Notes under the pieces: model-generated
Databases searched by the model: none
What the model was told of the DNA's origin: nothing
Seen by the model: only the letters and a program-made list of their open reading frames with translations
Assembly (NCBI RefSeq): GCF_016722895.1
Contig: NZ_JAEQNA010000005.1
Coordinates: 62,001-126,000, forward strand
DNA from: Ramlibacter aurantiacus
GTDB lineage: Bacteria > Pseudomonadota > Gammaproteobacteria > Burkholderiales > Burkholderiaceae_C
Length of the DNA: 64,000 nt
Reading direction: 5' to 3'
Shown here: positions 16,165-25,192 of the stretch, one piece after another
Layout: every line of letters starts with the position of its first letter
How positions within the stretch are numbered: position 1 is the stretch's first letter
Position numbers and translations under genes: made by a program

Positions 16165-18645
16165 ATGGCTGAGTCGCAGGCCCGACCGATCGTCCTGATC
16201 ACGGGTGCCGACGGCAACCTGGGTCGCACGCTGGCCCAGGCCCTGGCATCGGACTACCGCATCGTGGGCCTGTCACGCGAGGCGGCCGAGGCGGACTTTC
16301 CCCTGATCGAGTGCGACCTCTCGTCCGACGAGTCGGTGGCGAACGCGATGCGCGAGTTTCGCCACCGCCACGGCACGCGCATCGCCAGCGTCGTGCACCT
16401 GGCCGCCTACTTCGACTTCACCGGCGAGGACAACCCGCTGTATGACACGGTGAACGTGGAGGGCACGCGCCGCCTGGTGGCTGCGCTGCAGCCGTTCGAG
16501 GTGGAGCAGTTCCTGTATGCCAGCACGATGCTGGTGCACGCCCCCTGCCGACCCGGCGAACACATCGACGAGCGGCAGCCGATCGAGCCGCGCTGGGCCT
16601 ATCCCAAGTCCAAGGCGGCGGCCGAAGCCGTGATCCGCGAAGGGCACGGCGACATGCCGTACGTGCTGCTGCGGCTGGCCGGCGTGTACGACGCGCAGTC
16701 CATGGTGCCCACGCTCGCGCAGCAGGTGTCGCGCATCTACGAGCGCGACCTGCAAAGCCACCTGTACTCGGGCGACACCGAGGTCGGGCAGTCGATGCTG
16801 CACCGCGACGACATGCTCGACGCGTTCCGCCGCACCATCGATCGCCGCCACTCGCTGCCGCGCGAGGCCGAGATCCTCATCGGCGAACCCGAGGCGATGG
16901 GTTACGACCGGCTGCAGGACGAGCTGGGCTACCTGATCCATGGCGCCGACGACTGGCCGACCCTGCGCGTGCCCAAGCCGTTGGCCGCGGCGGGTGCCTG
17001 GGCCCAGGCCAAGCTGGAGCCGGTCATCCCCGATGCGATCGACCGCGGCGAGGAGCCCTTCATCAAGCCCTTCATGGTCGCCATGGCCGACGACCACTAC
17101 GCGCTCGACGTGCGCCGCGCGCGCGAGCTGCTCGGCTGGGAGCCGCGCCACCGCCTGAAGAACGAACTGCCGGCGCTGGTGGCCGCGCTGAAGAAGGACC
17201 CGGCCGAGTGGTACCGCCAGAACGGCATCACCCCGCCGGCACGCGTCGCCGAGGCCCAGCAGATCGGCAGCAACGCCGAAGACCTGCGCACCCGGCACGA
17301 GGCCCTGCTGCGGGCGCAGCATGCCGAGAACCGCTGGGCCCACCTGGCGAACATGGCGTTGGGCACCTGGCTGTTCACGCAGCCGCTGCTCATCGCGGTC
17401 GAGTCGCCGCTGCTGCGCTGGAGCGAGATCGTGCTGGGCGTGCTGCTCACGGCCGGCGCGGCCGTGGCGCTGTCCTGGCGGGCCCGGTGGGCGCGCTGGT
17501 TCTGCGCCGGCATCGGCGCGCTGGTGATGGCGGTGCCCTTCCTGTTCTCCACGCCCAACGCCGCGGCCTACCTTTCGGACACGCTGGTCGGGGCCCTGGC
17601 CTTCGCGCTCGCCGTCGGCACCCGGCCAGAGCCCGGACCCTCGGCCATCGCGGCCCTCGCCGGCCCGACGGTTCCACCCGGATGGAGCTACAACCCGTCG
17701 GACTGGACACAGCGGCTGCCGATCATCTGGCTGGCCATCGTGGGCCTGTACGTCTCGCGCTACCTGGCGGCCTACCAGCTCGGCCACATCCCCGACGTGT
17801 GGGACCCGTTCTTCGCCGGATCGGCGGCCGACCCGCAGAACGGCACCGAGGAAATCATCACCTCGTCCATCTCCAAGGCCTGGCCCGTCTCCGACGCCGC
17901 GGTGGGCGGCTACACCTACCTGCTGGAGATCCTCACCGGCATCGTCGGATCGCGCCGGCGCTGGCGCACCATGCCCTGGCTGGTGGTGCTGTTCGGCCTG
18001 ATGATCGCGCCGCTGGGCATCACGTCGATCTTCTTCATCATCATCCAGCCGGTGCTGATCGGCACCTGGAGCACGATCGCGCTGATCGGCGCGGCCGCGG
18101 TGCTGCTGCAGATTCCGTACTCGCTGGACGAACTGCTGGCCACGCTGCAGTTCCTGCGGCGGCGCGTGAAAGCGGGCCAGAGCGCGCTGCGCGTGTTCTT
18201 CGTCGGCGACACCGACGACACCGCCGCGTCCAAGGGCCCGGCGCTGGCCGACGAGTTCGACCGATCGCCCGGTGCGGTGCTCAAGGACATCACCCGCGGT
18301 GGCGTGGGCCTGCCGTGGAACCTGTGGCTGGCCGCGCTCATCGGCCTGTTCCTGCTGTTCACGCGCCCGGTGCTTGGCGTCGATGGCGACCTGGCGAACA
18401 CGCACCACGTGATCGGGTCGCTGGTGCTCACCGTGCTGTCGGTGGCCGCCGCCGAGGTCGCACGCGCCGTACGCTTCCTCATCGTGCCCCTGGGCATTGC
18501 ACTGGCGGCGACCCCGCTGTTCCTCGCCGCCGGTACCACGGTGGCCGCGGTGGGCGTGGTCCTGGGGGTGGCGCTGGTGCTTCTGAGCCTGCGGCGCGGC
18601 CCCATCCGTGAGCGCTACGGCAGCTGGCAGAAGCTGGTCCGCTGA
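16165..18645 (+). CDS. NAD-dependent epimerase/dehydratase fused to a multi-span membrane domain
   Basis: The 826-residue protein has an extended-SDR domain (about 1-330): the Rossmann motif GADGNLG near residue 12-18, STMLV, and YPKSK carrying the YxxxK Tyr-Lys pair. The C-terminal half (about 390-820) has roughly ten hydrophobic segments, including a stretch resembling the SPW-repeat/vitamin-K-epoxide-reductase-associated membrane modules seen in such fusions. Its reaction is unknown; a membrane-bound nucleotide-sugar or lipid-linked substrate is possible (inference). ATG 16165 gives a clean Rossmann N-terminus. The final 16-bp gap precedes a convergent antiporter gene. Confidence 0.78.
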   Translation: MAESQARPIVLITGADGNLGRTLAQALASDYRIVGLSREAAEADFPLIECDLSSDESVANAMREFRHRHGTRIASVVHLAAYFDFTGEDNPLYDTVNVEGTRRLVAALQPFEVEQFLYASTMLVHAPCRPGEHIDERQPIEPRWAYPKSKAAAEAVIREGHGDMPYVLLRLAGVYDAQSMVPTLAQQVSRIYERDLQSHLYSGDTEVGQSMLHRDDMLDAFRRTIDRRHSLPREAEILIGEPEAMGYDRLQDELGYLIHGADDWPTLRVPKPLAAAGAWAQAKLEPVIPDAIDRGEEPFIKPFMVAMADDHYALDVRRARELLGWEPRHRLKNELPALVAALKKDPAEWYRQNGITPPARVAEAQQIGSNAEDLRTRHEALLRAQHAENRWAHLANMALGTWLFTQPLLIAVESPLLRWSEIVLGVLLTAGAAVALSWRARWARWFCAGIGALVMAVPFLFSTPNAAAYLSDTLVGALAFALAVGTRPEPGPSAIAALAGPTVPPGWSYNPSDWTQRLPIIWLAIVGLYVSRYLAAYQLGHIPDVWDPFFAGSAADPQNGTEEIITSSISKAWPVSDAAVGGYTYLLEILTGIVGSRRRWRTMPWLVVLFGLMIAPLGITSIFFIIIQPVLIGTWSTIALIGAAAVLLQIPYSLDELLATLQFLRRRVKAGQSALRVFFVGDTDDTAASKGPALADEFDRSPGAVLKDITRGGVGLPWNLWLAALIGLFLLFTRPVLGVDGDLANTHHVIGSLVLTVLSVAAAEVARAVRFLIVPLGIALAATPLFLAAGTTVAAVGVVLGVALVLLSLRRGPIRERYGSWQKLVR

Positions 18646-18660
18646 ACCGACGGATGTTCT

Positions 18661-19695
18661 TCAGCGCAGCGCGTACAGCACGAACAGCCCGCCGGTGTAG
18701 GCGATCAACGCGAGGATCGAATCGACGCCCAGCCTTCCGACGGTGCGGTCGCGCCGCTCGATCAAGCCGATCAGGAACAGGCCGGTCAGCACCAGCGCCA
18801 GCAGCGCACTGAAACTGGCGAAGCGACCCGTCTCGAGCAGCACGGGTTCGCCGTCGTGCAGGGCATCGACCAGCGCGATGATGGTGACGTTGAAGATGTT
18901 GGTGCCCAGCACATCGGACATCGCCATCTCGTAGCGCTTCATGCGCACCGCGGTGAAGACGGTGCTGGCCTCGGGCAGCGAGGTCGCGAAGGCCAGCACG
19001 ACCACGCCGAAGAAGCTGGTGCCCAGGCCCGTTCCCTCGGCCACCGCCTCGCCCGTGCTGGCGAGCACGAAGCCGGACACCAGCACCCCGGCGCCGGAGG
19101 CGATCGCGCGCATCACCCGTGATCTCAGCCGCCCATCGCGCGAGCCCTCGTCCTCGCGCTGCGTTTTCCGCAACGGCTGCCCGTGGTCCAGCGGCGACCA
19201 GCCGCGCGGCGCCTGCGAGTTCCCCATGAACCAGATCGCACCCGCGAACACGACCAGGCTCACCCAGCTCCAGCGGCCCATTCCCCACAGCAGGGTGTCC
19301 CCGGTGACGGTGGGAGCGACCACGATGGCCATGACGATCACGCCGAGCACGCCGATCAGCAGCACCTTGGGCGAGCCCTGGACCGAAGTCAGGGCGCGGC
19401 CGCGGATCAAGGCGTCTGCGAACACCAGCAGCAGCACGTTGATGGCCGCCGAGCCCAGCAGGTCGTTGATGGTCAGCGCGGGCGAGCCACGGGTGGTGGC
19501 GGTCACGGCCACGGCCAGCTCCGGCAAGGAGGTCACGCCGCCCAGCAGCAGCACGCCTGCGATCTCCTGGCCCATGCCGGTGCGCGCCGCGATCGCCTCC
19601 ACGGCACGCGTCAGCTGGACGGCGGACAGCCAGACCGCTGCGGCGGACGCTGCGAACAGCAGGAGGTTCACCCAAAGCGGCAGCTCTTCGAACAT
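18661..19695 (-). CDS. CaCA-family sodium/calcium exchanger-like membrane protein
   Basis: The 344-residue protein has two inverted halves, each with an alpha-repeat. The first contains GGVTSLPELAVAVTA and GSAAINVLL; the second contains FATSLPEASTVFTA and GTNIFNVTII. A hydrophilic loop (about 160-190) separates them. This is the YrbG/CaCA architecture for Ca2+ exchange with Na+ or H+. ATG 19695 (MFEELPLWVN) places helix 1 at the start. It is convergent with the epimerase fusion; the 102-bp gap upstream carries no gene. Confidence 0.87.
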   Translation of the reverse strand: MFEELPLWVNLLLFAASAAAVWLSAVQLTRAVEAIAARTGMGQEIAGVLLLGGVTSLPELAVAVTATTRGSPALTINDLLGSAAINVLLLVFADALIRGRALTSVQGSPKVLLIGVLGVIVMAIVVAPTVTGDTLLWGMGRWSWVSLVVFAGAIWFMGNSQAPRGWSPLDHGQPLRKTQREDEGSRDGRLRSRVMRAIASGAGVLVSGFVLASTGEAVAEGTGLGTSFFGVVVLAFATSLPEASTVFTAVRMKRYEMAMSDVLGTNIFNVTIIALVDALHDGEPVLLETGRFASFSALLALVLTGLFLIGLIERRDRTVGRLGVDSILALIAYTGGLFVLYALR

Positions 19696-19797
19696 GGGAT
19701 GTCGGCGGCGGGGTCGACGTGGCGGAGAGCGACATGCTGGCACGAGTTCGACCGCCGGGGGCGGGGCGCCCAGCCCGGGCACGAGACCTTCCAGTCG

Positions 19798-22700
19798 TTA
19801 CGTGGTCGTCGGGGCTGCGCTGGCCCGCAGCGCCGCATCGAGCGCGGCCGCCAGCGGCTGGGCGTGTTGCCGCACCAGCGCCAGGTGGGTGCCGGGCAGG
19901 TTGATCTGGCGCAGCCTGCCGCCCGAGACGCGCCGCCACACGGGCATGGGATCGAAGAAGGGGCCGAAGGGCTCGGCGGAGCGGACGAAGACCATGGAGC
20001 CGCCCAGGTAGGGCGCCGGCCGGTACGCCAGCAGGGCCCACCACAGGCTGTCGAAGACGCGCTGGTGCACCGGCGCCATGGCCAGGCCCGCACTGGGCCG
20101 GGGTGGCGGCGCCAGGCCCAGGCGCACCCGCAGCTTGATGCCGGCCTGCCGCACCCGGTCCTGCAGGAAGCGGGGCAGCTCCGACCGGGGCATGCGCCAC
20201 AGCCGGTGCACCAGCCGGGTGAGCTGGTGCCAGAGCCGGGACGGCGCCGAAAGATCCTGCTGCAGGTGCGGATCGATCAGGAACAGCAGTTCGATCTTCT
20301 CTCCCTGCGCGATCAGTTGCTGCGCCATCTCGTAGGCCACCAGGCCACCGAAGGAAAAGCCGGTGAGCGCGTACGGACCCTCGGGCTGGATGCTGCGCAT
20401 CAGCTCGATGTAGGCCTGCGCCATCTCCTCGACCCGCTCGTGCGGCGCCTGCTCGCCGTCCAGGCCGCGAGCCTGGAACGCCCACACCGGACGGCCGGTC
20501 TGCAGGGCGCGCACCAGCGGCCAGCAGTCCATCGTGGTGCCGTTCATGCCATGGGCCATGAAGATCGGCCGGCCCTCGCCTTCGCGCATGCGCACCAGCA
20601 TGGAGGAGGCCGCGGCCGGCGTGTCCTGGGACAGGATGGAAGCCAGCTTGGCCACCGTGGGCGCGCACATCAGCGTCCCCAGGGGCAGCGAGCGACCGGT
20701 CAGCTTCTGGATCTCGCGCATCATGCGCGCCGCCAGCAGCGAGTTGCCGCCCAGCTCGAAGAAGTCGTCCTCCAGGCCGACGTCCATGCCCAGCAGCTGC
20801 CGCCACACGGACTGCAGCTGCGCGAGCAGGTCCTCGCCCTGCGCCAGCTCCGCGGCGGGCGGCGCGTCGCGCAGGCCGGGATGCTCGCGGATGGCCTCCA
20901 GGCACTCGGGGTTGCGCAGGGCCGAGAGGTTCTGCAGCGGCAGCCCGCTGGCCGCGGCGCGGGCGGCGGCTTCGGAGACCTTGCCGTTGTGCGTGACCGG
21001 CAACTGCGGCACGTCGATGATGCGGTCCGGCACGTGCGCGGCCGACAGGCGCGCGGCGATGTCGCGACGGACCTGCGCCTCCAGCGCCCGGTCCAGCACG
21101 GCGCCGGGGCGCAGCACCAGCAGGGCGAGGATCTCGGGGCCGCCGGCCGCCGATGCGTCCGCGGGCCGCCGCTCGACCACCATGGCTTCGCGGATGGCCG
21201 GAATGTCGGCGAGCACGCGGTAGATCTCGGCCGGGGCGAACTTGATGCCCGCCACGTTCAAGAGCCCGTCGCTGCGCCCGTGCAGGCGCGCTCCCCCCTG
21301 CGGCGAGAACTCGATCAGGTCGCCGTGGGTCCACACGCCCGGGTTCTGGCTGAAGTACGCGGCATGGAAGCGGCTTCCATCCGTGTCGCCGTAAAAGCCC
21401 AGCGGGCGCGACGGGAACGGGTTGACGCAGACCAGCTCGCCGACCCCCTCGGCCGGGGCGCCCTCGCGCCACGCCTGCACATCCAGGCCCAGGCTGCGCG
21501 ACTGCGCCTCGCCCGCCACCACGGGCCGATCGGGATGGCCGAGCACGAAGCAGCCGATGATGTCGGTGCCGCCGCTGATGGATTGCACCGGCACGGACTT
21601 GACCTGGCGCGTGACCCAGTCGAACTGCGCGTCGTACAGCACGGCGCCGGTGGACAGCACGGCCCGCAGGGCACCCAGGTCGAATTGCCGCCCCGGCTCC
21701 AGCTGCGCCTCCTGCGACATCTTCAGGTAGGCCGGGCTGGTGCCGAAGACGGTGACGCGCTGCTCGGACACCAGCCGCCACAGGCGGTCCACGCTGGAGA
21801 TGGTGCCGTCGTAGGTCACGATCTCGACGCCGCTGGCCAGGGCCGAGAGTTGCCAGTTCCACATCATCCAGCTGCAGCTGGTGTGGAAATACAGGCGGTC
21901 GCCGGGCTGCAGGTCGGTGTGCAGCCGGTGCTCCTTCACATGCTCGAGCAGGCTGCCGCCGGCCCCGTGCACGATGCACTTGGGCCGCCCGGTGGTGCCC
22001 GACGAGAACATGATGAAGAGCGGGTGGTTGAAGCTGAACCGCGGCCACTCGAAGCTGCCCGAGGCCCGCGCCTGCAGCAGCCCGTCGAGCTGCAACACGC
22101 TGGCGCCGTCCGGCAATGGGCCGCCATCGAGGCTGACCACGCCTTGCAGCGAATCCAGCTGCCGCGCGAGGTCGGCGAGCTTCTCGTCGACCGGCGTGCC
22201 CGTGTCGCCGGGCAGCGGCGCCAGGTGGGCGAAGAGCAGGCGAGGACGCAGCGGGCCGAACCGGTCCAGCAGGGCCTGCACGCTCATCTCCGGCGACGCG
22301 GTCGACAAGGTCGCACCCACCGCCGCGACGGCAAGCCCCGCCATCACGGCGAGCCCGTCGTTGCGCATCACGGCCACCACCCGGTCGCCCTCGCCCACGC
22401 CCATGCCGACCAGCGCGGCGGCGAGGCGGGCCACGCGCTCGCGCAGTTCGCCCCGCGTCCAGGACTCGCTCGAGCCGTCGGCATGGCACTGGGTCAGCGC
22501 CGGTGCGCCGGCCCCGGCCACCTCCAGGTTCAGGAGGCTGTCGGCGTAGTTCAGCTGCAGGCAGGGAAAGAAGGTCGCGTGCTCGCAGTCGTCACCGATG
22601 CAGACCGGTTCCGCGGCGCCGGCGATGCCCAAAGGCTGGCCGCACCATTTGAGGAGGACCTCCCAGAAGGTCCTGAACTCCGCCACCGAGAACGCATGCA

Positions 22701-22893
22701 GCGCGCCGGGGTCGCCGAACGTGCGCCCGGTTCGCGTCTCGAGCAACGCACGGAACGCCGCCAACTGCGAAGAGTGGCCGGCGGCGACCCGTTGATCGCT
22801 CGCTGCAGAACCGCTGGAGCGCGTGGCGCTTTGCTCCGACCTCCCGCCGGGAGGAATGGATGCCGGTGAGACGAGCACTCCCATGCGGGTCAC
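19798..22893 (-). CDS. Adenylation-thiolation-thioesterase protein with an acetoacetyl-CoA-synthetase-like A domain
   Basis: The 1031-residue three-domain enzyme starts with an adenylation domain (about 40-660). It resembles acetoacetyl-CoA synthetases (FWEVLLKWC and SCSWMMWNWQLSAL regions) and has the P-loop SSGTTGRPK at 297-305 and the catalytic Lys638 in NGK. A carrier domain (about 690-755) has the phosphopantetheine site DDFFELGGNSLLA with Ser718. A type I thioesterase (about 775-1025) has GFSFGG with Ser847, Asp874 and His1003. This resembles a stand-alone NRPS-like A-T-TE synthetase that activates a carboxylic acid, possibly a keto acid, loads it on the carrier and releases or condenses it. 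No phosphopantetheinyl transferase or other assembly-line gene is nearby. The substrate is unknown. Confidence 0.88.
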   Translation of the reverse strand: MTRMGVLVSPASIPPGGRSEQSATRSSGSAASDQRVAAGHSSQLAAFRALLETRTGRTFGDPGALHAFSVAEFRTFWEVLLKWCGQPLGIAGAAEPVCIGDDCEHATFFPCLQLNYADSLLNLEVAGAGAPALTQCHADGSSESWTRGELRERVARLAAALVGMGVGEGDRVVAVMRNDGLAVMAGLAVAAVGATLSTASPEMSVQALLDRFGPLRPRLLFAHLAPLPGDTGTPVDEKLADLARQLDSLQGVVSLDGGPLPDGASVLQLDGLLQARASGSFEWPRFSFNHPLFIMFSSGTTGRPKCIVHGAGGSLLEHVKEHRLHTDLQPGDRLYFHTSCSWMMWNWQLSALASGVEIVTYDGTISSVDRLWRLVSEQRVTVFGTSPAYLKMSQEAQLEPGRQFDLGALRAVLSTGAVLYDAQFDWVTRQVKSVPVQSISGGTDIIGCFVLGHPDRPVVAGEAQSRSLGLDVQAWREGAPAEGVGELVCVNPFPSRPLGFYGDTDGSRFHAAYFSQNPGVWTHGDLIEFSPQGGARLHGRSDGLLNVAGIKFAPAEIYRVLADIPAIREAMVVERRPADASAAGGPEILALLVLRPGAVLDRALEAQVRRDIAARLSAAHVPDRIIDVPQLPVTHNGKVSEAAARAAASGLPLQNLSALRNPECLEAIREHPGLRDAPPAAELAQGEDLLAQLQSVWRQLLGMDVGLEDDFFELGGNSLLAARMMREIQKLTGRSLPLGTLMCAPTVAKLASILSQDTPAAASSMLVRMREGEGRPIFMAHGMNGTTMDCWPLVRALQTGRPVWAFQARGLDGEQAPHERVEEMAQAYIELMRSIQPEGPYALTGFSFGGLVAYEMAQQLIAQGEKIELLFLIDPHLQQDLSAPSRLWHQLTRLVHRLWRMPRSELPRFLQDRVRQAGIKLRVRLGLAPPPRPSAGLAMAPVHQRVFDSLWWALLAYRPAPYLGGSMVFVRSAEPFGPFFDPMPVWRRVSGGRLRQINLPGTHLALVRQHAQPLAAALDAALRASAAPTTT

Positions 22894-22934
22894 TGTATGG
22901 CGCAGGTCCGCCCTCGCCTAATAGTCCGATGGAG

Positions 22935-23858
22935 CTACTCCACTGAGGCACCGACTGCCCCCGGGGCGCGCTCCGGTATTCCAGGGCACTCGGGCAAGGC
23001 TTCGATGCCGCGCGGACGCACCGGTGGCGTGGCGGCTGCCTCATCGGCGAGCGCCACCAGCGCGGCGGCCAGTCCTTGCCTGAAGGAAGGAAAGCGGTGC
23101 ACGTCGCCGTGCCCCGCTCCCTCGACGCACAGCAGGTGGCACCCCGGCAGGGCATCGCGGATGGCCACGCTGTGATGCAGTCCGATCAGCTCGTCCCGGT
23201 CCCCATGCACCAGCAACACGGGCCCCCTGACCTGGCAGGCATGGTCGATCGTGGACAGCGGATAGCGCAGGATGCGCGCCGGCACCCAGGGAAAGAGTTC
23301 GTCGGCCAGGGCACGCATGCTGCGGTAGGGCGAGATCAGCAGCGTGAGGTCGGGCACGCAGCCCGCGGCGCACAGTTCGGCCGACAGCGCCGCCGCCAAC
23401 GCGGTCCCCAGTGACTGGCCCGAGACGACAAGGCGCCGGCCTGCATAGTCCCCGGCGATCGCGTTCCACACGGCCCGCACGTCGGCGCGCAACTGCGATT
23501 CACTTTCGATCTGGCCGCTGCTCTTGCCGTAGCCGCGGTAATCCATCATGACCACGTCGAAGTTCATTTCGCGGAACACGTCCAGTTGCACGAACCACTT
23601 CCGCAGGTTGCCCGAGTTGCCGTGCAGGTAGAACACCACCCCACGGGGATCGGGCAGCTTCAGCTGCGCCACGGACAATCGAGCGCCGGGAACGTCGACC
23701 ATGAATTCGCGCACGTCGGCCTCGTCGGAGACGGGCTGGTCCGAGGCGAGCCAGGCGGGCTCGAACAAGAGCCGTTCCTGTCGCATCCACAGCCAGGCCA
23801 GGGCCGCCATGTAGGCCGCGGCGCCGACCGCGGGAAGTGCGATCAGCGGGTGGAGCAT
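22935..23858 (-). CDS. Membrane-anchored alpha/beta hydrolase
   Basis: The 307-residue protein has one N-terminal hydrophobic segment (about 3-22), then an alpha/beta-hydrolase domain. The oxyanion block is YLHGNSGN, the nucleophile elbow GQSLG, the acid HGDRDE and the catalytic His GAGHGD near the end. This matches BEM46/YfhR-type (DUF-like S9) hydrolases found on the inner membrane. The substrate is unknown. It lies on the same strand as the A-T-TE gene, 42 bp upstream of it, so co-transcription is possible. Confidence 0.82.
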   Translation of the reverse strand: MLHPLIALPAVGAAAYMAALAWLWMRQERLLFEPAWLASDQPVSDEADVREFMVDVPGARLSVAQLKLPDPRGVVFYLHGNSGNLRKWFVQLDVFREMNFDVVMMDYRGYGKSSGQIESESQLRADVRAVWNAIAGDYAGRRLVVSGQSLGTALAAALSAELCAAGCVPDLTLLISPYRSMRALADELFPWVPARILRYPLSTIDHACQVRGPVLLVHGDRDELIGLHHSVAIRDALPGCHLLCVEGAGHGDVHRFPSFRQGLAAALVALADEAAATPPVRPRGIEALPECPGIPERAPGAVGASVE

Positions 23859-24106
23859 GGCGAAGCCCCGTGCGCGTGCGAACCCATGGCCGCCTCCCTT
23901 CCCTTGCCGGATGCCTTTTCCGGCTTCTTGGAACACATGGTCGACTGGCGGCGAGTGCGGGCCTGTCGGCGCTTCGTGCGGTCGAGAGTAGGAAACGGTC
24001 GTGCTCGAGTGTCCGCTGGAACACTGGCGCGCCCAGGACCCGCGACCGGGGCCGCTGCGAGTCCAGGGCCCGCAACGCATCACGCGAGAACCGTGTGGAC
24101 AGGCCC

Positions 24107-24457
24107 CTAGTCCTGCTGGAACTGCCGCAGGTCGAGTGGCCAGTCGTTGCCCAGCCAGTAGGCGAAATCGGTGTGGTCCTTGAGGGCGTCTCCGCTCAAG
24201 CCATGCACGAACACGTCCAGCCCGCCGCGGTGCTCGTCGAGCCAGGGCACGACGCGCTCGAAATCCCCTGCCGCGAACGCGAGCTGGCAACTCCAACGCG
24301 GGTGGGGACCGACCCGCTTTTCGTGAACCCGGCCCATCGAGATCCCGAACCGGCGCGCCGCCTCTTCACAGAGGGCGCGGGCCTGGTCGACGGTGTCGGC
24401 GTCGAAGTAGACGTGGGCGTGGTAGGCGCGATGGACATTGACGGGGCGACGCGGCAT
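24107..24457 (-). CDS. DOPA 4,5-dioxygenase family protein
   Basis: The 116-residue protein is of the usual length for the small bacterial DOPA dioxygenase-like family. The conserved start YHAHVYFD contains putative metal-binding His residues, and VHEKRVGPHPRWSCQLAF carries further conserved His and Trp. Members cleave catechols such as L-DOPA in the extradiol manner. It is the third gene of a unit with an SDR and phenylalanine hydroxylase, with a 30-bp gap to the SDR. That context suggests catabolism of an aromatic amino-acid derivative (inference). Confidence 0.85.
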   Translation of the reverse strand: MPRRPVNVHRAYHAHVYFDADTVDQARALCEEAARRFGISMGRVHEKRVGPHPRWSCQLAFAAGDFERVVPWLDEHRGGLDVFVHGLSGDALKDHTDFAYWLGNDWPLDLRQFQQD

Positions 24458-24487
24458 GGCGGCATTGTGGCAAGGGGCGCGCTGGCA

Positions 24488-25192
24488 TCAAACCCGGCCC
24501 GTGACCGGAATCGCCGCGCCATGCAGGGCTCGCGCCGCATCCGAACACAGGAAGACGATCACCGCGGCGAGCGCATCGGGCGCCACCCAGCGTGACGCGT
24601 CGGCGTCGGGCATGGCGGCGCGGTTGTCGGGCGTGTCGATGATGGACGGCAGCACGCAATTGACATTGATGTGGCGGTCCTTCAGCTCGGCCGAGAGGGC
24701 CTCGGTCAGGCGGATCAGCGCGCTCTTCGACGCCGCGTAGGCGCCCATCTGCGCCGCGCCCCTGGCGGCGGCCGCCGCGCCGACGGTGACGATGCGGCCA
24801 CCGCCGTCGGCGATCAGCAGCGGCACCAGCGCCCGGGCCACGTGCACGAGGCTGCGGGCGTTCAGGTCCATCAGGAAGTCCCAGGTGGCCGCCGAGGTCT
24901 CATGCACCGCCTCGCCCATGCGAAAGCCCCCGGCCAGGTGGCACAGCGCGTCGATGCGGCCGAAGCGCGTGCGCGCCTGGTCCACCCCGTGCCGGACCTG
25001 CTCGGCATCGAGCAGGTCCACCGGCAGCAGCAGCGCCTCGGGCAGGTGCCCGCAGGTGCGCTGCAGCGCGTCGGCGGTACGGTCCATCAGCACGAGGCGC
25101 GAGCCCTGCTGCGCGAAGGCCGCCGCGACCGCGCGGCCCAGGTGCCCGGCCGCGCCGGTGACGAGGACGGTGGCCGGCTGGGCGCCCATCAC
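24488..25192 (-). CDS. Short-chain dehydrogenase/reductase
   Basis: The 234-residue classical SDR has the cofactor loop TGAAGHLG near residues 12-19, LAGG, and the catalytic pair Tyr152/Lys156 in YAASK. The position 13 residues before Tyr152, usually the catalytic Ser, reads Ala139, so activity or specificity may differ. The start ATG overlaps the stop of the phenylalanine hydroxylase gene by ATGA, which indicates translational coupling. The substrate is unknown; a pterin or aromatic carbonyl compound is possible from context. Confidence 0.85.
   Translation of the reverse strand: MMGAQPATVLVTGAAGHLGRAVAAAFAQQGSRLVLMDRTADALQRTCGHLPEALLLPVDLLDAEQVRHGVDQARTRFGRIDALCHLAGGFRMGEAVHETSAATWDFLMDLNARSLVHVARALVPLLIADGGGRIVTVGAAAAARGAAQMGAYAASKSALIRLTEALSAELKDRHINVNCVLPSIIDTPDNRAAMPDADASRWVAPDALAAVIVFLCSDAARALHGAAIPVTGRV

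Noticed and set aside
18479-22489. A 1336-codon leftward frame over the antiporter and A-T-TE genes
   Set aside because: Composition is Arg/Ala/Pro-rich, no domain is seen, and it overlaps two real genes on the same strand in another frame.
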